Position numbers and translations under genes: made by a program
Assembly (NCBI RefSeq): GCF_014879975.1
Contig: NZ_CP062501.1
Span: forward strand, 1,488,001-1,552,000
From: Vibrio bathopelagicus
GTDB lineage: Bacteria; Pseudomonadota; Gammaproteobacteria; Enterobacterales; Vibrionaceae
Direction of reading: 5' to 3'
Length of the DNA stretch: 64,000 nucleotides
Part shown: positions 56,629 to 64,000 of the stretch, piece after piece
How the letters are laid out: each line of letters starts with the position of its first letter
Position numbering within the stretch: the stretch's first letter is position 1
Notes under the pieces: generated by a model
The model's database searches: none
The model's input: only the letters and a program-made list of their open reading frames with translations
Told to the model about the DNA's origin: nothing

Positions 56629-57288
56629 CTATTGGGATTGAGACTGTGCAAGCCGAATGCTCACCAAACTCGCTACCATGATAGCCAAATAAAAGCTGCC
56701 GATAATGGACTCCATAAACACGAAGAACTGAGCAATAGGCAAAGCCGGTGAAATATCACCATAGCCAACCGTGGTCAACGTGATAAAGCTAAAGTACATC
56801 GCATTAAACAAGTTCGTCAGCCAGATTTGCTCTTCCAACCCGTTAAAGGCATTAGGGAAAATTTCTAAAATTAACAAATAGATAGTCGACCAAGCAAACC
56901 CTAACAACAAGTAAATACAGATTGACCCGATGATATGATTAGGGGTTACCGTTTTTGCTTTCATCACCTGCTTTAACGCCGAGTAAATGTGCGAAAACAA
57001 GAACACAGCCAACGCCGATAGCGTCACTATCGACAGGTTATAGCCTTCCAAAAACGAAAACACGCCAGACACTGACGCCGTAATCAATAACAGTCCATAC
57101 CAAGAGCGATACAAGGCTCGCTCTTTATGAATACCGACAATTGAACTCGCCAATGTAATGATGATGAGAAATAGTATCGTTTTCTGGCCTTGCGGATAAA
57201 ACTGCTGCATCACCGCGCAACCAAAAAACAACACCAACAGTGCATAGAATAAGAAGTAGAAGTTATCGTCTTTAGAGACTGGCTTCAT
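56629..57288 (-). CDS. Two-pore-domain-type potassium channel protein
   Basis: The 219-residue membrane protein has about six hydrophobic segments. Between the last two is the potassium-selectivity filter TLTTVGYGDISP, and a glycine-bearing last helix follows. It should form a K+ channel. Its ATG abuts the preceding stop (AAATAGATG) with AGGAG upstream, so it is the last gene of the HlyD/DUF2955/AI-2E operon. Confidence 0.88.
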   Translation of the reverse strand: MKPVSKDDNFYFLFYALLVLFFGCAVMQQFYPQGQKTILFLIIITLASSIVGIHKERALYRSWYGLLLITASVSGVFSFLEGYNLSIVTLSALAVFLFSHIYSALKQVMKAKTVTPNHIIGSICIYLLLGFAWSTIYLLILEIFPNAFNGLEEQIWLTNLFNAMYFSFITLTTVGYGDISPALPIAQFFVFMESIIGSFYLAIMVASLVSIRLAQSQSQ

Positions 57289-58389
57289 CTATTTCTCCTC
57301 GGCCTCTGCTGGCTTTTTCTCTGTTTCTTCCTGGTTTTTCTCTTCAAGCCCAAGCCATGCCATCATCAGCTCATAACTTAAACTCAGTATCACAGCACCA
57401 ACGAACAGACCAACGATTCCTGACATCGCCATTCCGCCCAGCGCACCAAGCAAAATAACCAACATTGGAATATGAGAGCCACGGCTGAGTAATACAGGCT
57501 TCAAGATAGCGTCACTGCCGCTCACCAAAATACACCACACTAAGAACAAGCTCGCGGCCAACGTTGATTCAACGCTGAACATGTAAATAGTTGCAGGTAA
57601 TAGAGCAAGAATCGGTGGCAGTTGGATGATTGCAATGAGCAGCACAGCCAGCGCCCAAAACGCAGCAGCAGGAACGCCAGCGATAACCAAACCAATTGCC
57701 GACATCATGGATTGAATCACAGCCACACCAATAACACCTTGCACAACACTGCGCACGGTCGATTTAGAGAGCTGTACCAACTCTTCACCTTTGCCGTCTG
57801 TTAAACGCGCCACTAAATGTGTCATACCGGTTTGGCATTTATCGGCATTACTCATGAACGCACCAGCAATGATGGTCGAGATAATAAACTGAATGAAACC
57901 ACCACCCAATGAACCTAAAATCGAGGCAGCTTTGCTCGCGAATATCTTGAGCTCTTCGGCATACTTAATGAACACGCTTTCTATATTGGACGAAGCATGA
58001 ACCAAGGCCGCATAAACTTTCTCGCCGATTAACGGGATATCTTGCAAAGATTCTTTCGGCTTAGGCAGGGTTAAGGTTCCATCTTGCACACCCGTCATCA
58101 GATCTGAAGCGCTGGTGTAGATACCAGAAGAGAGTGCAACCAATGGAATCAGTAGTAATAACACACCAATAAAGCTCAGTAATGCACTGGCTTTGCCTTT
58201 CGACATCCCTGTTTTATTTGAAATCGCCACTGCAACTGGGTACAACGCAGTCGCAATAATTGCACCCCACACTACCAACAGAATGAACGGGCGTAGAATT
58301 GAAAAACACCAATAGACGAGCATGGCAATGGCTGCAATTTTAATTGCGGCATCAATTGCCTGTTTTGAAAAATCATCGGTTAACTTCAT
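57289..58389 (-). CDS. AI-2E family transporter (PerM/YdiK-like)
   Basis: The 366-residue product has a long N-terminal hydrophobic pair, a large central soluble part (about residues 100-180), and four to five C-terminal helices, as in AI-2E/PerM membrane proteins. The family name comes from a report on autoinducer-2 export, but most members have no known substrate. AAGGACG lies upstream of the ATG at 58389; an upstream frame to 58440 overlaps the previous gene. The Lys/Glu-rich tail is cytoplasmic. Confidence 0.82.
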   Translation of the reverse strand: MKLTDDFSKQAIDAAIKIAAIAMLVYWCFSILRPFILLVVWGAIIATALYPVAVAISNKTGMSKGKASALLSFIGVLLLLIPLVALSSGIYTSASDLMTGVQDGTLTLPKPKESLQDIPLIGEKVYAALVHASSNIESVFIKYAEELKIFASKAASILGSLGGGFIQFIISTIIAGAFMSNADKCQTGMTHLVARLTDGKGEELVQLSKSTVRSVVQGVIGVAVIQSMMSAIGLVIAGVPAAAFWALAVLLIAIIQLPPILALLPATIYMFSVESTLAASLFLVWCILVSGSDAILKPVLLSRGSHIPMLVILLGALGGMAMSGIVGLFVGAVILSLSYELMMAWLGLEEKNQEETEKKPAEAEEK

Positions 58390-58412
58390 GAGACGTCCTT
58401 GTAAGGGCAAAA

Positions 58413-59432
58413 TTAAGGCTGATTCTGTAAGAACTTCCAATTCCTAGTTTCAAGGAAGAGAGAAGCCAAAATCATATAAATTCCAATCAACATTAACTGG
58501 AATATGCGAATGAACGTATTGCTATCAATATCGCCAGAACTCATCAATGTGCTGCCCACAAGTACCAATAAGGTGCTAAATGCAGTGGCAAAAATGGGTG
58601 CTTTTTCTGGAACGGTATAGATCTTGGTAGCCATAAGAATGGCGATAAGTCCTATAAATAAAGAATAGAAGACAATATTGGGAACAATAGAAAGGATTGA
58701 AAAAGCAGCAATCGCTAGCAAGCCTCCAATACCATTACTGATCACTAAAAATGCGCTCAGTTTTACGGATTTTTCTGAGGTGATCATTAACGACAGCAAA
58801 GCGATAAACATCATGGTAAGTAGTGCTTCAGATATCTGAAAGATAAAGAAAAAGCACACCACGGGATAAGAGATGATCATTGCGCGAAAAGCCGCGTACC
58901 AACGTTGTTTCTTTTCTAGCGGCGCTGTAGCGAAGCCTGAAAACTCCGATTTGGGCTCTGGAAAAAAGATATGCACCAGAGCAAAAATCATCACCGAAAC
59001 AACACCAGAAGTCGCCAAGCCTGATGCCAACAGTACTGACATCCCAGGATTTGAGATAGCCATGAAAGGCAGCATCAATACAGCAATCAATAGAATGGTC
59101 GCAAACAGATTCCATTTGGGGTCAACAAACAAGTAGTAACCCCAAAGCATCATCAAGCCGACCAAAATCAACAAAGGAGCTGGGTAATGTGTGATACCTC
59201 GAGACAGTAACAAGCCTAGCCCCATAGTCACCACAACCGCCAGCAATAACTCATAGACGGTTTCTTTGTGCAGATCTGGCTTATCGATTAAAAACTTGGC
59301 CGTGAATACCGGAGCCACAAATGCCAGCGGCCAATTGATCCACGCCGCCAAAAATACAGCCAACGTGACCCCTACGGTATATCGCAGGATCCGTTGCTGT
59401 GTTTGTTGGTCGAGTATCGGCTTATCGGACAT
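58413..59432 (-). CDS. DUF2955 membrane protein, FUSC-like
   Basis: The 339-residue protein has about ten hydrophobic segments in two blocks separated by a cytoplasmic stretch (FFPEPKSEFSGFATAPLEKK). This layout fits the DUF2955/FUSC family, which pairs with HlyD-type adaptors in aromatic-acid or drug efflux. Its start overlaps the HlyD gene's end by 11 bp. It probably forms the inner-membrane part of a two- or three-component pump. Confidence 0.8.
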   Translation of the reverse strand: MSDKPILDQQTQQRILRYTVGVTLAVFLAAWINWPLAFVAPVFTAKFLIDKPDLHKETVYELLLAVVVTMGLGLLLSRGITHYPAPLLILVGLMMLWGYYLFVDPKWNLFATILLIAVLMLPFMAISNPGMSVLLASGLATSGVVSVMIFALVHIFFPEPKSEFSGFATAPLEKKQRWYAAFRAMIISYPVVCFFFIFQISEALLTMMFIALLSLMITSEKSVKLSAFLVISNGIGGLLAIAAFSILSIVPNIVFYSLFIGLIAILMATKIYTVPEKAPIFATAFSTLLVLVGSTLMSSGDIDSNTFIRIFQLMLIGIYMILASLFLETRNWKFLQNQP

Positions 59433-60543
59433 AAGACAATACGCTGATAAATCGAATCCACAGTTTGCCTATCGCATTGAAAACAAAGTTATCACCGCTA
59501 TAAACAATCACGTCCGCTTGACCACCAACTCTCAACATACCTTTCATATCATCACGTTCAAATTCAATCATGATAGGAAGCATCTGAGTTTGACGTAACC
59601 AACCCGTTTGTTGACTCGCTTGTGCAAGTTTACCCGCTTGATCATTTTGTCCCCAGTCAACACCCCAATCGATGCTACTCACACGGCCTTTAACGATTTG
59701 ACCGGGTGCGAAATCCAAAGCCACTTCCACTTCATCACCCACAGTGACGTTACCTAAGCTGTTTTCACGATAGTAAGCTTCAATCCAAATATCTTCGGTT
59801 GAAACAAACGTCATAATCGCTTGCCCTGCCGATGCGTAAAAGCCTTCCGATAAGCTAAAGTTAGACACGCCACCTTGGGTTGGCGCTTTGATAACTGTGC
59901 GTTCAAGGTTCAGCTGCGCTTGTTCAAGTGCCAGCAATGCCGCTTTCACTTGGCTGTTTTCTTGTCCCTCTTTACCCATTTGTTGCTTAGCACCTTCAAG
60001 ATCTGCCTCTGCATTAACAACAGCCGCTCGAGAAGTCGCCAACGATGCACGCACTTTATCGGCATCTGATTTAGAAACGACACCTTTATCAGCCATCTCT
60101 AAAACACGCTTGGCTTGCAGCTTGGTGTTTTGTCTTTCAACAATGGCAGAAGTAAGTTTCGCTTGTGCTGAAGCAATACTCGCCGTTTGAGCGCCGACAT
60201 TTTGCCCTGCAATTTCGAGGTTTTGCTCTGCTTGTTGTACGGCAATTCGATAATCGGACTCATCCAGAATCGCGAGCGTATCGCCTTGATTAACCAACTG
60301 ATTGGGCTGAACCAGAATATCCAATACTTTGCCTGACACTTCCGGTTTAATGGGAACAATGTAGCCTTTTACACGCGCGTTATCCGTAATGGGAATGATG
60401 CGATCGGCGATAACACTGAATAAAAGCATGAATGCAACAAAGAAAAGAAGGTAGTTGGTAACCTTCCTCACTTTGTCTTTACCGTTTTCTGGTTGAGTAA
60501 CTTCTTCACTGTCGTCTTGCTTGTTCCCTGTGACTTCTGACAT
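59422..60543 (-). CDS. HlyD-family membrane-fusion protein (EmrA/AaeA-like)
   Basis: The 373-residue product has one N-terminal membrane helix (LLFFVAFMLLFSVIA), a lipoyl half (VKGYIVPIKPEVSGKVLDIL; LVNQGDTLAILDES), a coiled-coil hairpin over about residues 90-215, and the second lipoyl half and barrel (TVIKAPTQGGVSNFSL). GGGAG lies before the ATG. It is the first gene of the operon and is divergent from an AraC gene, a common layout for efflux operons. Confidence 0.87.
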   Translation of the reverse strand: MSEVTGNKQDDSEEVTQPENGKDKVRKVTNYLLFFVAFMLLFSVIADRIIPITDNARVKGYIVPIKPEVSGKVLDILVQPNQLVNQGDTLAILDESDYRIAVQQAEQNLEIAGQNVGAQTASIASAQAKLTSAIVERQNTKLQAKRVLEMADKGVVSKSDADKVRASLATSRAAVVNAEADLEGAKQQMGKEGQENSQVKAALLALEQAQLNLERTVIKAPTQGGVSNFSLSEGFYASAGQAIMTFVSTEDIWIEAYYRENSLGNVTVGDEVEVALDFAPGQIVKGRVSSIDWGVDWGQNDQAGKLAQASQQTGWLRQTQMLPIMIEFERDDMKGMLRVGGQADVIVYSGDNFVFNAIGKLWIRFISVLSYVR

Positions 60544-60701
60544 GGGACTCCCTTCTAAATAACTAACATCAACAAAATTAATACCTTAAAAATAAACCCG
60601 ACCATGGAAAACTCAAGTAAATAGGGTTAGATTTACTAAACAAAGCGTCGCAAATGATATGCACGTCCAATAATGCAACGATGAACAAGGATTGTTTGCT
60701 C

Positions 60702-61697
60702 ATGGCTCCTAGCCCTTACCAAGTCCCTGTAATACAAACCAGCTATGCCAAGATCTTAGTTCAAATCTTCACTGACTATGGACTCAACTTGCATGAATTG
60801 CTTAAAGACTCCGGCTTACCACCCGATCTTATCGAGTCGGAAAGCGACTTTGTGCCGTCAGAATCCATCAAACGACTGATTTATCTAACCTCTGCACAAC
60901 TTGGCGTCTCTCGGTTTACCGATGTCCTTGGTCTCGCATTTAGACGTCGAATCATCCCACATGTATTGCATCAATTTACCGATTTTGAAACTATTGGCGA
61001 TTCGCTCAAACATATCGATAAGATTTTTTCCTACGACTCTCCGGGGAGTAAAGTTGAGTTCATTCAAGAGCATGGTCAAAGCTGGTTTTGCCGAACTGCA
61101 CCAGAAGATTCGTCACCAATGTTCCAATGGGGCGAAGTCTTTGCTGTAATGTATATCATTGAATTAATGTCGATTTTAACTCAATCACCTTGGCAGCCCA
61201 GTAAAGTACGCTTGCAAGGTCACGACATCGATGTAATCAAAACGCTACTTCCAAGCAACTGCCAACTGTTCATCGACCAACCGTCCACTGCCGTACTTAT
61301 TCCCGAAGAGGTTTTGCAACAACCAATACGCTTATCTTCTAAAGATCTAAGCGCAAAACCTGCTCTTATTGAATGGCACACCAGCTTTACTGATAGCGTC
61401 TACGAGTTACTCAAGCCCTATATGAAAGAGCAAGACCTCTCACTTGAAGAAGCGGCTGAGCTGCTTAACTTTTCAGTGAGAACCTTTCAACGCAAACTCA
61501 AAGGCGAAAATACCACCTACCGAAAAATAAAAGAAAACCTGATGTTTTCCGTTGCGTGTGAGTTGATGGAAGAAGGCCATACGCTGACTTACATCTCGAG
61601 TCAATTGGGTTACACCAATATCTCTCACTTCTCACGCGCTTTTAAGCGAGTGTCCGGCCTTACACCTAAGATTTACCAACGTTCAATTTCCGCTTAG
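60702..61697 (+). CDS. AraC-family transcriptional regulator
   Basis: The 331-residue product has an N-terminal ligand domain of the OruR/arabinose-binding type and a C-terminal AraC DNA-binding domain with EEAAELLNFSVRTFQRKLKG and YTNISHFSRAFKRVSGLTP. The ATG at 60702 is chosen because AAGGA lies upstream, though the spacing is long; ATG at 60681 is possible. It is divergent from the HlyD operon and probably regulates it. Confidence 0.88.
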   Translation: MAPSPYQVPVIQTSYAKILVQIFTDYGLNLHELLKDSGLPPDLIESESDFVPSESIKRLIYLTSAQLGVSRFTDVLGLAFRRRIIPHVLHQFTDFETIGDSLKHIDKIFSYDSPGSKVEFIQEHGQSWFCRTAPEDSSPMFQWGEVFAVMYIIELMSILTQSPWQPSKVRLQGHDIDVIKTLLPSNCQLFIDQPSTAVLIPEEVLQQPIRLSSKDLSAKPALIEWHTSFTDSVYELLKPYMKEQDLSLEEAAELLNFSVRTFQRKLKGENTTYRKIKENLMFSVACELMEEGHTLTYISSQLGYTNISHFSRAFKRVSGLTPKIYQRSISA

Positions 61698-61780
61698 ATA
61701 CAAGTTTAAACGATTAGATACAGGCCTAAGCGATTAACCAAGCTTGAAACCTAACCAATAGGCATCTAGCCAATAGAGAC

Positions 61781-62842
61781 CTAGCCAAGAGCGATAGGCG
61801 TCGGATAACCGGAACTGGTGCTGCACACTCTGTTCCGGCCATTGCCTTTGGCACGATATAACGCCCTATCCGCGCTGCGATAGGTCGTTTCAGCTTGCGC
61901 CTGTATTTCAGACACGCCACTGCTCACCGTGAGATTCAACGTTGTGCCGTTGGCAATCACTTCTTTCAATCGATACATGGCCTCAAACGCTTCTGACAAA
62001 TTGGTTTCTGGCATCAAAATAGCGAACTCTTCACCCCCGATTCGAGCCACAATGTCGGTATCTCGGCTGTTGTTTCTCAGTAATTCAGCCACCTCTTTAA
62101 GGGCAATATCACCTTGGTCATGGCCATGGTTATCATTGATTGCTTTGAAATGGTCCAAATCGATCAAGGCCAAACAAGAATGCGTGTAACCGTAGCGCTC
62201 GGCTAGGTTTGAGTAATGACTTAAATCTTTATCAAAACGGCGGCGGTTCCAACAACCAGTGAGAGAATCCGTTTCAACCAGTATTCTTAATCGTCGTTCT
62301 AACACCTTGCGTCGACTAATATCGGTAAAGGTCACAACGTACTTTTCGTTATTTGGCAGTATTTCAGCTAACTTTTCGACAACCACATTCACAGTAAAGT
62401 GTTCGCCAAGTCGACTGACACCACTCAGTTCCCCCTTCCATCTGTGGTTTTGCTTAAGTGAGGCGCGAATGGTTGATACCAAGCCGTTGTTGTTCATGAA
62501 ACAAAGGTCAGAAATTGGGCGAGATTCGACTTGCTCAAAGGCATAGCCTGAAACTCGAGAAAACTGCTGATTGACTTGTATGACTCTCAATTGGCTATCG
62601 AGAATGATAAAACCGGCGACGCCATCAATGATCGCCTCAGACAAGCTGTTCTTGCTTTGAGTCATTTCATGGCGATAAAGACGTCCGGTAAGGAGAGTGC
62701 TGATCAAGAACAGCGTACATACAGAAAAAACCATGGCCGCCGTAGAAGCAATGCTCAACAACCACAAGCTAACGGCCATATTCAGGACAAGTGCAGATAC
62801 CACGTATAGCGGCACTTTTCGGTCAAAACTTAACTTGTTCAT
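61781..62842 (-). CDS. Membrane PAS-GGDEF diguanylate cyclase
   Basis: The 353-residue product has two N-terminal membrane helices (VPLYVVSALVLNMAVSLWLL; FSVCTLFLISTLLTG), a PAS domain (about 85-190) and a GGDEF domain with intact GGEEF at about residues 269-273. The inhibitory I-site RxxD (RDTD) is at about 260. It should make c-di-GMP and be subject to product inhibition. Thus it opposes the EAL and HD-GYP enzymes of this window. Confidence 0.9.
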   Translation of the reverse strand: MNKLSFDRKVPLYVVSALVLNMAVSLWLLSIASTAAMVFSVCTLFLISTLLTGRLYRHEMTQSKNSLSEAIIDGVAGFIILDSQLRVIQVNQQFSRVSGYAFEQVESRPISDLCFMNNNGLVSTIRASLKQNHRWKGELSGVSRLGEHFTVNVVVEKLAEILPNNEKYVVTFTDISRRKVLERRLRILVETDSLTGCWNRRRFDKDLSHYSNLAERYGYTHSCLALIDLDHFKAINDNHGHDQGDIALKEVAELLRNNSRDTDIVARIGGEEFAILMPETNLSEAFEAMYRLKEVIANGTTLNLTVSSGVSEIQAQAETTYRSADRALYRAKGNGRNRVCSTSSGYPTPIALG

Positions 62843-62960
62843 AGTTTGCTCAGGTGATGGGCGGATCGCTATGATGGCTAAGTTTTAACGATGATATTTA
62901 CCATTTTACGACACATATAAATTCAAATTGTATGCGTACTTTTGAGAGCAACAACTTATG

Positions 62961-63965
62961 CTAGTTATTGAGTAAGAAGAGCAAACTACCACCACTGAGT
63001 GAACTACCGTAATTGAAGTTAATCCCGACACCGAAGTTATCAAAGAAGTAAGAGTCGTAAGGCACATCAAACACCAAGCCTGCACCAAATTCATAGTAAT
63101 AGTGTGTATCTAGAGGATCAGTCAAATCACCTGCCACATCGATTCTTCTAACATTATAGTGAATCTGAGGGTTCTTTAACGACCAAGCATCAAATGCAAC
63201 ATTTTGTCTAAATTCCAGCTCATTGATAAATCGCAATCCTTCTGGATTACCGATGTCGCCATCATTCGCTTCGCCCCAACCTGTTCCATAGAAATAACGG
63301 ACTCGTGAGGAGACATTCCAACTACCCCACTCTTGTTTCTGTAAATATCTGAGTTTGACCGAAGGTTCGCCAACTAATGCCCATGCGGAAGTATTCAGCG
63401 CGTAACCGTCGAGCTGAGATTGAAAAGCTTGAGAGTAGCTGTTTTTGTATTCGTATTTGTTGCGGTAATAGAGCAAGTGAGTGCCTAAACCGTAAGCGAT
63501 AGACCAATGTGGGTTTAAATGGTTTTGAACCCCGAAAAAGCCATACAAACCCAATACCGAGTCCTCATTTGGGTTAACACGACGGTCAGTTGTTACGTCT
63601 GATGAAATCTCTATATCTTGTTCAGAAAGCGCATAAGATCCTCGCACAGACCAAATCAGGTCAAGGTCAGGATCGTCGGTTTTGATCACTGAAGAATAAG
63701 GAATGGAACCAACACTCACTTGGCTTCGAGTGTCGATGGTTTTATCAGAGCCAAAACCACTGTCGTTTAAGTTGATAAATGAGTTAGGGTCGAAATCAAC
63801 AAAACCTATTGAGACGGCATCGCTGTCTGTAAGCGCAATGGAAACAGCAAATATCTTCTCCAAGCGATGCTGAATCGCTTCATTAGAAGCATAGGCTGAG
63901 GAAGAAATCAGGCTTGTTAAAAGTAAAGCAATAGAAGGGGGATATGGTGATTGGGGTGAAAGCAT
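62961..63965 (-). CDS. Outer-membrane beta-barrel protein (solitary autotransporter-barrel type)
   Basis: The 334-residue product has a signal peptide (SIALLLTSLISSSAYA) and alternating strands of aromatic residues throughout, such as SRVRYFYGTGWG and HYYYEFGAGLVFDV. It resembles the solitary outer-membrane autotransporter-type barrels of Vibrio, but it does not end in Phe or Trp. The ATG at 63965 has GGAG upstream; a TTG at 63983 is the alternative. Its function is unknown. Confidence 0.7.
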   Translation of the reverse strand: MLSPQSPYPPSIALLLTSLISSSAYASNEAIQHRLEKIFAVSIALTDSDAVSIGFVDFDPNSFINLNDSGFGSDKTIDTRSQVSVGSIPYSSVIKTDDPDLDLIWSVRGSYALSEQDIEISSDVTTDRRVNPNEDSVLGLYGFFGVQNHLNPHWSIAYGLGTHLLYYRNKYEYKNSYSQAFQSQLDGYALNTSAWALVGEPSVKLRYLQKQEWGSWNVSSRVRYFYGTGWGEANDGDIGNPEGLRFINELEFRQNVAFDAWSLKNPQIHYNVRRIDVAGDLTDPLDTHYYYEFGAGLVFDVPYDSYFFDNFGVGINFNYGSSLSGGSLLFLLNN

Positions 63966-64000
63966 TAAGTTGACTCCATTCAAACTTATGCTTCAAGTGT

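Noticed and set aside
1..64000. CRISPR arrays, tRNA or rRNA genes, transposases, integron sites
   Set aside because: I found no direct-repeat/spacer array, no cloverleaf or rRNA-like stretch, and no recombinase or attC-like site.

Overview
The window looks like part of the second chromosome of a marine Vibrio, most likely the Splendidus clade. Protein sequences are Vibrio-like throughout: a PrtV-type M6 protease of about 918 residues, a VctPDGC-like siderophore importer, a DUF3332 lipoprotein, tandem transaldolase/transketolase genes and a Flp/Tad pilus island. A dispersed Vibrio-type intergenic repeat is also present. No rRNA, tRNA, CRISPR array, transposase, integrase or prophage was seen.

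Layout. 0.2-4.6 kb: yaeQ with an unknown partner, folE, and the moeA-moeB molybdenum cofactor operon. 4.8-8.9 kb: a secreted GEVED/LruC-domain protein with a Gly-rich lipoprotein (frameshifted as given), a small membrane-anchored protein, and a mercaptopyruvate sulfurtransferase. 9.3-11.6 kb: a membrane GGDEF-EAL protein with a degenerate cyclase motif. 11.8-23.6 kb: a complete Tad island on the minus strand (flp, rcpC, rcpA, lipoprotein, tadZABCDEFG, ompA-like), with the prepilin peptidase tadV divergent. 23.6-28.1 kb: a LysR regulator and a secreted M6 metalloprotease. 28.3-32.8 kb: a wrecked SorC-type sugar regulator next to tal and tkt. 32.9-37.0 kb: an outer-membrane protein, a PAS chemoreceptor, an Lrp regulator and a gate-domain membrane protein. 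37.5-40.7 kb: a small secreted protein and PrtV. 41-43.3 kb: a divergent MFS/LysR pair. 43.4-49.4 kb: a response regulator with an HD-GYP domain followed by a giant hybrid kinase with three periplasmic binding domains. 49.6-53.3 kb: the iron-siderophore ABC importer. 53.3-56.5 kb: a gene-poor stretch with small ORFs and a DUF3332 lipoprotein. 56.6-61.7 kb: a four-gene HlyD/DUF2955/AI-2E/K+-channel operon with a divergent AraC regulator. 61.8-64 kb: a GGEEF diguanylate cyclase and a beta-barrel protein.

Themes. Surface attachment and its second messenger dominate: the Tad pilus, three c-di-GMP enzymes (GGDEF-EAL, HD-GYP, GGEEF), secreted M6 proteases and outer-membrane proteins. The most interesting single signal is an uninterrupted run of nine G residues inside tadV, which could switch the Tad prepilin peptidase by slipped-strand change. 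A second strong signal is that the broken genes here (lipoprotein, tadC, SorC regulator, tal, tkt) can all be repaired by adding back single bases, nearly all in homopolymer runs. That pattern points to base-calling deletions at least as much as to real gene decay.
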